A stretch of 64,000 bases of DNA from Engraulis encrasicolus (lineage: Eukaryota; Chordata; Actinopteri; Clupeiformes; Engraulidae). Within the stretch, counting starts at the first letter, position 1, and each line of letters starts with the position of its first letter. The stretch covers positions 60,195,814-60,259,813 of the forward strand of contig NC_085857.1 in assembly GCF_034702125.1 (NCBI RefSeq). The letters are read 5' to 3'. A program made the position numbers and the translations under genes. This document shows positions 45,671 through 59,483 of this stretch, piece by piece. Below the pieces are notes generated by a model, which searched no databases, was not told the DNA's origin, and was given only the letters and a program-made list of their open reading frames with translations.

Positions 45671-47777
45671 CAAACCCCAACTCCGATGAAGTTGGGACGT
45701 TTGGTAAATAGTGAATAAAATCAAAATGCTATCATTCTCACAACATTCAATATTCATTAGATGGAGAATAGTGAAAAGACAACATATTAAGTGTTAAAAC
45801 CGAGAAAAAATTTTTTTGGGGGACATATGTACTCATTTCTAATTTGATAAATCCAACACATCTCAAAAGAGTTGGGACGGGGACAATAAATGGCAGCAAA
45901 TGTCGAGGAAGACTAAAAACAAAACAAAAGACAGCACTTAACAGTTAAATACATTAACTGATTGATGGATTTATATAAACAACAGTGTTAATTCCTATCT
46001 TGGACATGATTTCACCAGCTTAAATGGTGGGTGTATTCCTTGTCATGTTTTGCAATGTTTTCCTTTCTGTAGTGCTTACAGTGTGACAGTTCTTGACCAA
46101 AAGCCCACCATTTTATCACCTGCTGGTCCTTATGATGGAGCCAAACATAGTAGAGAATGCAATTTGACCTTATTATGTGGCAGTAATCGAAGATCTCCCT
46201 TCAAAATATAATGCATGAGTGGCTTTTCATGCTGTTTAAAACCCATTTATACCATTCAGCACTGTATTTACTCTACAGATGAGTGAGAACATCTTAACCA
46301 ATGCACTACTGCACCCGCATGCCATCATGGAGGCTGACTTTTGAAGCTAGCACTAACACAAGTTGGATGGTCCATTTTCACTGTAGCACAGGATGTGCAA
46401 TGCTCTATTATTGTCAAAAAAGAATGGACTTCTACAACTTCTGCCGACTTCTGTAAGCAAAGGACAGTTTCCCATGTCTTCTGGGTCTATTTCAAGTGAG
46501 CTCAGGTGCTTAGGAGAATGTTACACCCCTGTATCATATGCATGCATTAAGCATTCTTAATATGGTCAATTTTCAATAGCTCTAATTCCTGGAGTGCTAG
46601 AGTGAGACTACAGCCAATATATATTTCATGGTGTCATGGACCTATACAATGATTTTAGTAACAAAAATATGTCTTATATACACTCAATCGTGGTAAATCA
46701 AAGGGAATTCAAAAATTTATGTAATAACTATGGTAATTATTCCCTTTGCATCTTTAATTCTGAGTGACTCAGCCTCTCTGTGATGATCTTATACCTTGAC
46801 ACGGGTACAGGTCTTTTCGTCGAATGGATTCTTGAGAGGGGACCATTCGAACAAAACGTTGGGCCATTCGTATAAGGCAGGGGATCTTTCGTCGAGGATG
46901 TTCCGTCTACCGCAAAAGCCTACGAAACGTCCTTAATATTGAACTAAAGATCCTTAGGTTTGAACTAAACGTCCCTTCAGCCTGCCTATATTAGAAATGT
47001 AAATCAGCTTTTTTAATGCTCATTTTAACGGGTTTTCTTCAGCCTGCCTGTATTAGAAATTTAAATCAGCTTTTTTAATGCTCATTTTAACTGTTTTGTT
47101 TATTTAAATATCTAAATCAGCTGTTAAGTTTTGTTTTTTGTTGATTTAAACATGTAAATCTATAAATAAAATGTACTTACTCATTTTAACTGGTAGGCCT
47201 ATGTTGTTGTTGTTTTTTGTACCTTTACGTCGTTACATTTTTTTGACAATTTACGTTTAAGCCCTTACATTTTTTGACAATTATCTAGACAATATTTGAG
47301 AAGCTTTTTTTCACTTTTACGCCGTTACTTTACTCCGTTACATGTTTTGACAAATAGGCCTATGTTACTTTCTACTCCTTACATTTCTGAAACAGTATTT
47401 GAGTAGCCCCAGCTGCGGGCAGAGAGGCGGGACCAAGCACAGCCTTGTCGCTTTGAATCAGGGCAGCGTGCGTCTAGAAGTCCTGACCACAGCACATTTG
47501 GTTGTCATGCAGCGACTTTCCGGTAACTTTTTAGATGAAAGCTTCTAGCTACCGTCTTCTGGGGGTCTGGAATATACCTACGTGTGGAGAGTAGGTCTAT
47601 AGCTTCACTATTCAAATTAAATGCAAAGCACCAGCAACAAGAGAAAGCTGTCTGCCGGCACTCTGGTGTTTCTGATTCTGAATGACAACAAATAGTTCGC
47701 GCATGAGCCAGAAAAGATACAACAGTGTCGGAAAACATAGCCTACAGAATGCACCTATGTTAAATCCATGCTACAGT

Positions 47778-47778
47778 T

Positions 47779-47840
<62 letters not shown>

Positions 47841-47863
47841 TAGAGAGAGAGAGAGAGAGAGAG
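47778..47863. repeat. (GA)n microsatellite
   Basis: Near-pure GA repeat with a GGGATA interruption at about 47838. Confidence 0.93.
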
Positions 47864-49000
47864 AAAACGTCCCTTCAGGCTGCCTATTTTTTTTGTTGGA
47901 AATCCTCCTCCAATCCCTTCAAGCCTTCAGGCTGCTTATTTTGTAGGCCTAAATGTTCAAAAATGTAAATCAGCTGTTTTTAACGCTCATTCTAACGTCT
48001 TTTGTTGATTTAAAAATGTAATTCAGCTATTTATCACGCTCATTTTAACTGTAAAGGCAATAGTTTTGAGCAATTATTTTATTTGTAGCCTATTTAGGCC
48101 TCTTTATTAAATAAGCTGGTAGCTACCTATTTTGGCCTCGTTATTAAATAAGCTAACTGCCTATTTTGTTTAAGGTTTCGTTAGAAGTCCTCCGTAGTTC
48201 TACTTGTCAGACGTAGCCTAGAACTACTTGTACATAATTTGCACTATTGGTGGAATCGTTTTACGCAAACAAAATAGACACACGAGAAATCCCCAACACA
48301 TATCCCCAGCACAATATTGCAACACACACTTTGCACAATGATATTGAATGAGTCCAATGTTCTTGCAACACTTTCCCCCTGGCCACATCAACATGAATGG
48401 AACATTCTTCCTAGCGTGCACGCTCTGGCTTGAAGGTGATTGCCATGTGGGTTTGAAAGTCAGTTTTCACTTCGAGACTCTAGAGCAAATTAGCTGGTAC
48501 TGCGCTGCTTGCTTGCTGGTCAATAAACGTTGAACTGAACCGTTTTGTGTGCGTGTATGCATGCGTATAGCCTACCAACGTCTGCCCATGCCACGCGATG
48601 CATAGACAGTTCCAACACCAAATAATAAAGAGTAGGCTACATCAGAGCAGTGAGTCTTTAAATTCAGTGAAACGGTGAGAAGGGGTTTTTTTTGTAAGTG
48701 GTTGCAACCATGCATGTTTTCTGTGGAAAACATCAGGTCCTCATGGCGACGCCAGGCTTGCTGAAAATGAACATTCAGAATACACGTTGTTGAGAACGAA
48801 GTGTTCACTAATGGGCATGAAGTCTTGTCATGCAAATGACCTGCCGTGTTCAGTGGAAGTCATTCCCCCTCCCGCATAGACAAGGCAACCCTTTCAATAG
48901 GGCCACACAGAGTGGACAGTGGAATGCTGCTTGAAACAAGTCGATAATGAATAAAATATTACGCGCAACGTCTACAAGAAAAGTAATGGCTATTATTACC

Positions 49001-49165
49001 GTTGCGCGTAAAGATGAGGAAGGGATGGATAGATGGATGGATGCTATCCTATGGAAGGGGCCGTCAATCAGTCTACATGACATCTTCATTAAAGTCGTTA
49101 AATAAGTACTTGTCAACAAAATCATGCCCCCGAAATCCGCCTCCATTAAAGGCAATAACCAACTG
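49001..49165 (+). repeat. Inverted repeat arm within the 5.8 kb element
   Basis: CGTTGCGCGTAAAGATG to AATCCGCCTCCATTAAAGGC. The reverse complement partner is at 49570-49712 (GCCTTTAATGGAGGTGGATT to CATCTTTACGCGCAACG). The loop holds a (CT)n tract at 49431-49468. Confidence 0.75.
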
Positions 49166-49427
49166 TCGGTCTACATATCACTGAAGCATAATCGCAAATG
49201 ACTTCAGGCCGGTGAATGGTGAGCGCGATGCAATTAATTTTTCTGATTTCCATTTTGGTTGAACTATAGCCTACATTAGTGCAGGTGCCTATATATATGC
49301 GTAACATTGTATCCCGTTAACATCCATAACACCGTCATCAAAGTCTTAGCAAACACAATCATAAAATATTTCAATATCACAATGGTGCGGCTGATTTAGG
49401 ACCTCCGGTTCAGCGTTCTGCTCTGTT

Positions 49428-49471
<44 letters not shown>

Positions 49472-49931
49472 ACAAGAGGTTTACATTTTCTGGAAATCTT
49501 GCCACCATCAAGTGAAAATTATTAGATCGCCATTTTATGCTGCAGTGATATTGACCAAAATTTGGCTATTGCCTTTAATGGAGGTGGATTTTGGGGGCAT
49601 GATTGTCTTCACAAGTATTTAACGATTTTCATGACAAAGATGTCATGTGTAGCCATAGCCTACTGTGTTTGACGGCCCCATCTTCTTGCACATCTTTACG
49701 CGCAACGGTCATAATGGCGTCTCGCACTACACATGCTCGGATGATGCCAGAGGCGAATAGCAAAAAGCCAAATTAAGGCATATTCGACATAGACCACGAC
49801 AAGTTACCGTTTGGCTCGCAGTTGGATGTTTATTCAGTGGAATTATGTGCGTAATATCAGCTCCATCCATCAAATGCAGCACAGTCCCCGTTACTTTTAC
49901 GTGAGGTTCAAATGGACATTACTCGACAAAA

Positions 49932-50441
49932 ATGCAATTCTGGGTACCAACAACTGAAGTAGGCTACAACATAGAATATGTACCACATATAGGGGATTAC
50001 CACCCAGATTTGGTGCAATTTGAGGACAATTTTCAAGAGGCCAACTGCGACTTTGAATCACTTATTTCCCGGGATTCCCGGGATACGGTTTGTCTTTTCC
50101 TGGGATTTGATTTATTTTCATTTTCATCCCTTTTCTTTATTTACTGTGCGTTATGCCCAGCTTTTATTGAATACAGAGCAGGTTTTGAAGTTCACCAAAC
50201 GAGCATAAACTTTGTGCAAGTCATTAAAACTCTTTTTTTACCAGCACTGACCTGTACACTGTTTCATGTATTAACTAATTGCACTTTCTGCCTTCTTGTT
50301 TCACATGTGATAAATAAAGTGCTTGCATTGACAGGCTGTTGTTTTAATTTCGCATTTCTTTCATGTCCACTTAGTATGCTTTATCCAATTAGCCATGAAT
50401 GCAGGATCATTCACTGGACTGGACACTATTGTAAGAGGTGA
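49932..50441 (+). CDS. Unassigned 169-codon open frame
   Basis: The longest clean frame inside the 5.8 kb element. Its N-terminal part is hydrophilic (EVGYNIEYVPHIGDYHPDL, DNFQEANCDFESLISRDSR). The remainder is hydrophobic and Phe/Cys-rich, with possible membrane-spanning stretches (FLGFDLFSFSSLFFIYCAL). No domain recognised and no transposase motif. It may be chance: the downstream part is AT-rich and low in charged residues. Confidence 0.2.
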   Translation: MQFWVPTTEVGYNIEYVPHIGDYHPDLVQFEDNFQEANCDFESLISRDSRDTVCLFLGFDLFSFSSLFFIYCALCPAFIEYRAGFEVHQTSINFVQVIKTLFLPALTCTLFHVLTNCTFCLLVSHVINKVLALTGCCFNFAFLSCPLSMLYPISHECRIIHWTGHYCKR

Positions 50442-51618
50442 AATTTAGACCACGATTCAGGAACGACAGACAACAGGAGTAAAGGTTGTGGTCGTTTTAT
50501 TTTTACAATTTCATAAAATACAATTAGGAGGGAAAACCACCACAATATCCATGCAGCCAGCAGCGTCTGTCAACTGCTATCGTCTTTGAATAAATGAATA
50601 AATAATCACAATCTGGAGACACTCGGACGATAGTAGCCTACAAAAGTTAAGTTACACACTCAGCCACTGCTACCGGACGTTGGCTCGTTATACTTAATTC
50701 AACTATAACACGCGCAATAGCCTACCCAAATGCAACTTACCCACAGTTCCCAAAGCGACCGGCCGCACGCAATGGATACCTACAGCGCACGTCCCGGCAC
50801 GACAGCTTGGAGCAGACAGCTCAGCAGCCCTGCCCCACCCCAGCGTGTAGCGCACAAGTCTACACTATTGTCCGAGTGTTGTTATTTCAAGAAAGCAAAC
50901 TGTCACTGTCCGCCGGCCGCTGTCGTGACATCTTTTATTAACACTAGTATTTTTTTTAACAAGTGAGGAGTTCGTTGATAGTTTCCTTAAGAGTGAAGTA
51001 GCCTACTCTTTAGGCTAGCGTTTCCTCCTCCAGCCAACCATCCGGCGATAGGCGATGATGGTCAGGGCGCACATCAGTGCTTGGGTTGTCTATGCTTTTT
51101 ACTGGAATACTGTCGCCGATCAGATAGAAATGATCCTGTTATGAACCCGAGTTTAGTAGATATAGCATAGTGAACAAAGCAGCCTGCAGTTTGAAGCGCA
51201 ATGTGGCTGTAACAAGTTAGAAAGTAGCCAAACTCTGTTGCTTGTTAACCTTTTTAAATTATGAGCGTAATGGTGGGGTGGCGTCCGCGCCAATGTCATA
51301 TCCTGAGCGTATTGCTCGGTGCGTAATTCCAAGAGCAGTATAATGAAAAGGAAGAAAAGGAAGATGATGGGCTAGACCCGAAATGTTTGTCCCCTGTTTG
51401 TCGGTTTTATTTACTTTTTTCGGCTTTGTTTAACACAGTTTTTGATTCTCCATTCAGCTCCAGTGTGCGACTCCTTTCTTTCTTTTTATATTATGAGCGT
51501 TCCACGACCTATCTTTCTTTGCGTAAGCTATAAAATGGCAATAAACCTGTTAATATAAACTACTGGTTAACTATGTATTCTATGCTTTCTAATGTTGATA
51601 AAGGCGGGATAAGCGGGA

Positions 51619-51766
51619 TAATGTATTGTCCACACGTGACTACGGAAATATATTTCCTTCGAAGCGGAATAACAGCACTCTGCCTTCGGCATCGGTGGTC
51701 TTATTCGCCCCGTAGGGCTATATTTTCTTATAGTCACGTGTGGACAATACATTATCCCTTACCTTT
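51619..51766. mobile_element. Hairpin MITE, ~148 bp
   Basis: GGGATAATGTATTGTCCACA ... ACGTGACTA at the left and TAGTCACGTG ... TGTGGACAATACATTATCCC at the right form a near-perfect 28-bp inverted repeat. The interior has CTTCGAAG and CGCCCCGTAGGGC. No target duplication confirmed. Confidence 0.68.
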
Positions 51767-51900
51767 AAATTACTGTTGTAAGCCTACATTTTTTAAACAT
51801 TTCGTCGATATTGTAGCGGTGCCGACTGTTTTAAGTTATGAGATGGGCGCCAGCCAGGCAACAATAAGACTGCCGTTACCTTTCCAAAAATGAATACAAA

Positions 51901-52134
51901 TCAGTGACCAACACATTCGAAATAACTCAGATCAACACAACAAATATCTTTTCTTATTTTTAGTAGTGCACTTTTGCAAAACCCTTGTTTGCAGACTTGT
52001 GCGCTTGGTCTCAATTTGGAGCAGCTCACATCAATGTCTGGCTTAGCATTCTTGCGAATGCTGATCTTCTCGGCGCACACTTCATGGTTCCCTCTCTCTT
52101 GCTCTCTCAGCTTGTTGCTTCCTGACAGTCTCAC
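51901..52134 (-). CDS. Unassigned minus-strand open frame
   Basis: About 77 codons, MRLSGSNKLREQERGNHEV onward with KPDIDVSCSKLRPSAQVCK. It has mixed charged composition and five cysteines. It could be a decayed exon captured or encoded by the surrounding element; no family recognised. Confidence 0.15.
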   Translation of the reverse strand: MRLSGSNKLREQERGNHEVCAEKISIRKNAKPDIDVSCSKLRPSAQVCKQGFCKSALLKIRKDICCVDLSYFECVGH

Positions 52135-52983
52135 CCGCCATTTGAAATTAACCCCATTTTATAGTGTTCAGGGGGTAACGCTGTTATCTCACTCCGGAGG
52201 AGGCAGAGGCAGTCCGTTACGATATAGTATATTTATAAAATAGGCTATACAATAGGCCTAATGATAAAAAAGCAGCCTGAACTAAAATGAAAAATTAATT
52301 AAAAAAAAATAGAGACGCACGCATGCACTTTCTACATGGTTCGATTTTTGTTTTCATTGCATTGTGGTGGTAGGCACACAAGTTTGATAAAATATAAAAA
52401 TAATAGGCTAATAAAATAAGCAGACTAAACTAAACGTCTGCCCAGTTAAACGAAAGGTCTGCATGGGTTGAACGTAACGTCCTTAGGTCTTCTACGAAAA
52501 ATCCTCAGGTACTGCACGAAACGCCCCATGCCTTCCACGAATGGTCCAACGTTTTGTTCGAATGGTCCCTTCTCAACAATTCATTAGACGAATCGTCTCG
52601 AATTCCCTTGACACCTATATTGTCCGTCAGTACAATTCATTTTGAAATGTTCTTCTTTGTTGTTTTATCTTATTTGGATGTTTACTAAATTTCACTGATC
52701 CCCGTCCCAACTTATTTGAAACGTGTTGGATTTATCAAATTAGAAATGAGTACATATGTCCCCCAAAACAATATTTTTTCTCGGTTTTAACACTTAATAT
52801 GTTGTCTTTTCACTATTCTCCATCTAATGAATAGATTGAATGTTTTGAAAATTATATATTTATTTATTATATATTATATATATATATATATTTTTTGATT
52901 TTATTCACTGTTTACCAAACGTCCCAACTTCACCGGAGTTGGGGTTTGTAAAAGAATAACCCCACTCTTTTCTGTTTCTCTAG

Positions 52984-53090
52984 TTCCACAGATGAGAGAT
53001 CCCCTGCCACATTCAATTACACAGAAATGAAACTGATTTTTGTCTATTTATGTTTCTGAAGTGCTACTGATGACATGTCCCCCGCCACCA
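52984..53090 (+). pseudogene. Two copies of the terminal-exon acceptor edge
   Basis: Copy 1: a strong acceptor CTCTTTTCTGTTTCTCTAG, then from 52984 (phase 2) a frame reading STDERSPATFNYTEMKL and ending at a TGA (53056). Copy 2: acceptor-like TTTCTGAAG, then from 53062 a frame ATDDMSPATI and a stop. Both correspond to [13 protein letters not shown] of exon 6 (60185). Copy 2 breaks off at 53090, where a LINE-type GATTCAA tail begins. Either could give an alternative short C terminus lacking the conserved tail, or both may be relics. Confidence 0.6.
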
Positions 53091-53145
53091 TTTAAGATTC
53101 AAAAGATTCAAGATTCAAAAAGCCTTATTGTCTAATATGTTGCCA
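53091..53145 (-). repeat. (GATTCAA)n LINE-tail-like repeat
   Basis: TTTAAGATTCAAAAGATTCA followed by AGATTCAAAAAGCCTTATTG resembles the tail of a LINE inserted in minus orientation. It truncates the exon-edge copy to its left. Confidence 0.5.
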
Positions 53146-53209
53146 TACTAGAAAATTGTCTTTTGACTGAAGGCTTGAAGGTGTGTGTGTGTGTGACATC
53201 ATTTGCATA

Positions 53210-53521
53210 TCACAAGAGGAAAAAATTGTCAGACTCTTTGAAGTAGCCTGTGCCTTTGACCTGTTCATGGAGGAATCCTACTGTACCAAAAAACTGAAAT
53301 ACCATCCTCTAACATCTGCCATTGAAAGCTGTGGCTATAAATATGTCCTCATTGTTCTTGTCTTTGGCAGTCTAGGCCATGTGCATAGGCTGGTGGTCAG
53401 TGGACTCAACATCAGTGGACTAAGTAAAAGATGGGCCAGACAGCTAGCTAAATACTGCTCAATATCAGCTGTTATAGGGAGCATGTTCATCTGGAAGAGA
53501 AGATGTTTCCTGTATCCTTAA
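53210..53521 (+). pseudogene. C-terminal domain fragment of a non-LTR element (possible restriction-like endonuclease)
   Basis: The frame reads EEKIVRLFEVACAFDLFME, KLKYHPLTSAIESCGYKY, VLIVLVFGSLGHVHRLVVS and RRCFLYP before its stop. The order (E/V-acidic strand, KYxPL, GY, FGSLG, RWARQLAKYCS) resembles the post-RT region of fish site-type LINEs (R2/R4/NeSL-like). The RT itself is absent. Identification is from pattern memory only. Confidence 0.45.
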
Positions 53522-53636
53522 TGATGCATTTCCATAACAAGATGTGTCTTTTGGTCAAAATAGTTGTTGGATTATTCATCATATTTGGTTCCTATTGATT
53601 TTAACTTGTAATGTGGAATCAAATAAAGTACATAAA

Positions 53637-53736
<100 letters not shown>

Positions 53737-54322
53737 CAGGGCTTAACACTAACACACGCCAGCTAGCCAAATGCGGGTGAATTTCGGCGTTGGCTAGTAG
53801 ATACCGAAGGTTCACTAGCCATTCTGGCGGGTCCGTTACTATTCTGAATGATGAGGCACCGCATTTTGTAGTTTTTTTCCTCAGACCGTCTTTGCTACAA
53901 AAGCAATACAATGCGATTTCGCGAGCCTACAATACCCATGAAGCACCTGTGTCACGCACGTCAAGAATCTGATAGAGCTACTAGTCTTGCGAAGAGGAGT
54001 GGCATTGCGTTTGGACTGGAAATGTCACTGAAAACCTTGTCGTGAAAATAAAGTAGCGAAGTTCATCTCAACTGACCTGTTTTGCGATCTGTCATTAGTA
54101 CAATACTTAGTAGTAGTGGATATTAAAATGACCAAGGCGAGAGGAGAACACGCCAGTCTGTCTTGTGAAAGTCTTGAGACTAAAGCAGTGATAAGACAAG
54201 GGCACATGCGGCATTAATAATGTTCGGTTTAAATTATTTTCTGATTTGCCTGTATGTCTTCATACCTTAATATTCCTCCATGTGTCTTGTGCTGTTGTTC
54301 CCCACTGTCAAAACAGGCTTAA

Positions 54323-55579
54323 CCCTAAAGCGACCGACTGGGGTCATTTCTGCAATTTTCATCAGAAAAGCTTGTCCTTCTAGGAGTTTGTCAATACATA
54401 TGTTGTGCATGTTGTGAATGATTTTCGTGAGATTTGGACCATCTATATATGATTTATAACCAAAACACCTCTGGGGTCATTTATGACCCCGAGAGGATCC
54501 ATGAGATACTCAACATTATAATGGCCATTTTTGTTGTAATTTTCAAACTCTGATTTTTGTATTTTGTTTCTTTGGGCAGGCCATGGTCAGCAGACTTAAA
54601 ATATTCATAATATAAACATTTATAGTATTAAAATATAATATACTATATAAATAAATAGGGCACCTCTGCGATAGCCAACGAAGCATATTGTGAGGGCACC
54701 CAGGTAGCATTTCCTCTGTTATTGCTCTCCATATTTGTTGATATCATGGTACAGTGGTCCTATACACATGATGAGAATATGAAATGGAAGTCATCCTGAT
54801 GAACAAAGAGGGAGGAAACAAGTCATCAGTGTAGAAATCAATGACATTTTTAGAATTTTCCTTATTATATGGCTATACAAAGGCTGAAGCATCAGTTTAA
54901 TAATTTCTTTGCTCTAATATATATGGAAGACACCTGTTCACAGCTACAATGTCCAGAAAAAGTTTCAGAGACATTTTGAGTGTGCATATGGTTATATGTT
55001 TGAGACATGGTTTTGTGTATGTAAATTACCATATTTTCTGATATTGTGATTTCATGAACCCAGAAATGTTGAGTAGCCTAAAGTTTTATTGCAGAAATAT
55101 CATCTATGGGCCTAATGGATAGAATTTAGCTTGGTTTCCCAAAGTTTCACTTTGAACAATGTCCATAATTAGCATAAATATACTGTATTATTATGGTAGG
55201 ATTACTACAAGTGAATAGGCTAAAAAATGTAAATGATAGATATCACCATGAAACTTTCTCAGTTGATTACTGATGATGAGAGAAGAAAAAAATGTATTGG
55301 ATGTTTTTTGTATTTTGATGTTTACATATGCAAATGAGGGCATACATCATATTTAGCATATACGTATGTAAGTTTGACTAATTTTTAGCAAAACGATAAA
55401 ATGTTCAAATCCACATTTTTTTTGCTTTAGATGAGGGACAAGTATGTGCAAGATGTAAATAAATTTGAATGAACCCCAAAAAATAATTTCTATAATGGTA
55501 TTTCTATATAAACTCCTTGGGGTCATAAATGACCCCGCTCGGTCAGATTAGTCGCAAAAACAGGCCGGTCGCTTGAGGG
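54323..55579. mobile_element. piggyBac-type MITE, family A (copy 2, inverted)
   Basis: TTAA at 54319-54322 and 55580-55583. Ends CCCTAAAGCGACCGACTGG and CCGGTCGCTTGAGGG. Reverse-complement of the 13595-14872 copy over its whole length, including GGGGTCATTTATGACCCC (about 54473) and GGGGTCATAAATGACCCC (about 55519). A small deletion near the left end removed part of the first palindrome. Confidence 0.88.
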
Positions 55580-56095
55580 TTAAACAACGCGCAGTAGTGT
55601 AGCCTTCCAGACTGCACAAAAGCATGTCCCTTGCCCGTTTCGCATTGCGTCCGTTTGTATTTTAAACAACTCAACATTAAACGAAATGAAAGGAAGTCGT
55701 AACCCCTTCTGTAGTTACCGCATCTGTGTGCGCTTTTTATTGGATACTATAAGAAAATATTCCAGAAGAGGTGTTATTCCACATCCTCCATGACCGAGGA
55801 CAGGCGAACTTGGCAATGACTTTAGCTATCTACTTTGCGCATCAATTTGGACGGCGACCTCCACAGATTGGCCCATATGATATGAAGAAAGTGCCTTTCA
55901 GATCAAAGACGAAAATATTTTGCTCTTGTGTAGCTTACATTTGTGCCCTTCCACAACACTGTGCTTGGTGTTTCTGCATGGTCAATATAGGCTATGCCAT
56001 TCCTCAGATCAGTAAATCTGTTCTTTCCATAGCATGCATGCATGGACCAGTTAATAGGCCTAACAATTATAATTATTAAGCCCTATATTATATTA

Positions 56096-56177
56096 TATGA
56101 TATGATATGATATGATATGATATGATATTATATTATATTATATTATATTATATTATATTATATTATATTATATTATT
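56096..56177. repeat. (TATGA)n/(TATTA)n array
   Basis: Pentanucleotide repeat that shifts from TATGA to TATTA units. Confidence 0.88.
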
Positions 56178-56296
56178 ACAGCCTATTATATAATTCTTTA
56201 AAGCTGCTATGATGGTTAAGAAAATGATGGCTAGTGAAAAGGCCCAATGGCTTGTGAGTCAGGAAAACCACAAGCCAAAATGGCTAGTAAGCGAAA

Positions 56297-56409
<113 letters not shown>

Positions 56410-57128
56410 AGTGTTGTGCCAATTCACAGCTTTTCTGAACTAGTTCAAGTTCAGTTCATAAATGCTCAAAGTGAACAGTTCAAGTTCAAAGTTCACAATT
56501 TTAATTCTGAACTAGTTCAAAGTTCAGTTCATTTTCACTTTTTTCGTGAGATATTCAAATAAATACTTTTTTCACACCACACGCTAGAATTCATACATTC
56601 TTTGAAACTGACTAGACATTTGCTCATGACACTGCAATAGTGGGTTTCTTACCAGGTGATGAAACTTGCAGCATGCAGTATAGACAGGTAGACCAGTTCT
56701 AGCCTAGTGCAATGAAATCTACTAGCATTTTTAAAAAAAAGAATAAATAAATAAAAAATATATTTATATAATATGAAATATTTATATAAAATTGTAGGCC
56801 CTATATGATATTATATAACCTATCTGTTTGTGTATGAATTCATTTACATGAGCAAAACTCTTGATTTAAGGTAGGCCTAATGAATGGAAAAGTCAAATGC
56901 TCAAATATATTGGCCTATATATTTTGAAGGAAACTGTCTAAGCTATGTTATGTACACTTATAACACGCGTGTGATACAGTGTTTTTTGTTTAGAGGTTGT
57001 ACATCTTCCACAATGTAGTAGTCGATAATCAGTTCATCTACCTGCTCCTGTGAGACCACCACAGACCTCTTGAAGGCTGCTGGCAGTGTCATTTACGTTT
57101 GGGCTTGGCAGGGGTCTTCCCTTCTCCT

Positions 57129-57378
57129 AGCCTGATAAACCAGACTAAATGTGGATGTCTAATTTAGTCTGGCCTCGATGCATAATACATCCGAAGATTG
57201 TTGATGAGAACAACCTTCCCTCAAAACTCTGCCCGCTTTGATTCAAAAGACATCTTTGCGTTGTAATTGGTTTGCCAGATTCATGGCATTCTGGCTTCAT
57301 TGAATCATTATGAGAGGCCAGACCCACCCGTAGACAAAACATTTTGCCGTCCAGCGGGTGGCGATGGTTCACCAGACT
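57129..57378. mobile_element. Short MITE, ~250 bp
   Basis: Ends TAGCCTGATAAACCAGAC and GATGGTTCACCAGACTA are imperfect inverted repeats (consensus TAGYCTGRTRAACCA). Internal AGTCTGG and CCAGAC words repeat. No coding capacity. Confidence 0.55.
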
Positions 57379-57591
57379 ACCCTTCTCCCCCTTTCCTTAC
57401 TTATGACCTCGACCCTCGCATTCACACCGGATGGATGTTTTAACTGAATGTGCCGTTTCAAATGAAAAAAGGATGTTGTGAATGTCTTTACTTGTTTTTG
57501 CTGTGCAGGTGGTTTAAATGTTCATAAGGAGAATCGGTGTCTGTCCCCGTGCCATCTCTTCCACGAGCCATTTTTTTTAAATGGCCATTTA

Positions 57592-59107
<1,516 letters not shown>

Positions 59108-59415
59108 ACTAGGCCTGTGTTATTCAACTATTCTCAGCCGGACACTACGTTGCCTGCAATGCATTGCACACACAAATGTCCAAAGAAATTCTGACTGATG
59201 ATACAAGCGGCACCAGCCAGAGTACAGAAGGGGCAGCTTTCTCTCGTTGCGTTTCAAAAGAGAAAACAGATGTCACTCAGCTTTCAATGGAAATTAAATT
59301 CCAACGTTCATTTATAGTGACGTCTGCCGTTCATGACACATAATGTGAACTAATTCACGTTCAAGTTGTTTATTAAAAAATGTGTTGCGTTCAGTTCAAC
59401 GTTCACGAAAAAATG

Positions 59416-59417
<2 letters not shown>

Positions 59418-59478
<61 letters not shown>
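59418..59478. repeat. (TG)n microsatellite
   Basis: 61 bp of TG repeat at the right border of the GAACTAGTTC-type hAT sequence. Confidence 0.93.

Positions 59479-59479
<1 letters not shown>

Positions 59480-59483
<4 letters not shown>

Larger units (their letters stand above)
46797..52616. mobile_element. Unassigned ~5.8 kb DNA element nested in the Tc1 element
   Basis: The ends are inverted relatives: left GAGGGGACCATTCGAACAAA then ACGTTGGGCCATTCGT; right, read in reverse, GAGAAGGGACCATTCGAACA then ACGTTGGACCATTCGT. Subterminal regions repeat a short CGAAANGTCC / CTAAACGTCC word (46860-46975; 52430-52560). Internal 58-bp-like units with AAATCAGCTTTTTTAATGCT recur at 46995, 47055 and 47965. 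No transposase recognised. Target duplication not established; superfamily unknown. Confidence 0.55.
45671..52948. mobile_element. Tc1/mariner-type element with ~260-bp TIRs, split by a large insertion
   Basis: Inverted ends CAAACCCCAACTCCGATGAA and CTTCACCGGAGTTGGGGTTTG lie between TA dinucleotides (45669-45670, 52949-52950). Homology continues inward (GGGACATATGTACTCATTTC; ATTTGATAAATCCAACAC) for about 260 bp. The left part extends to about 46796 and the right part starts at about 52617; everything between is another element. No transposase frame remains. Confidence 0.8.
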
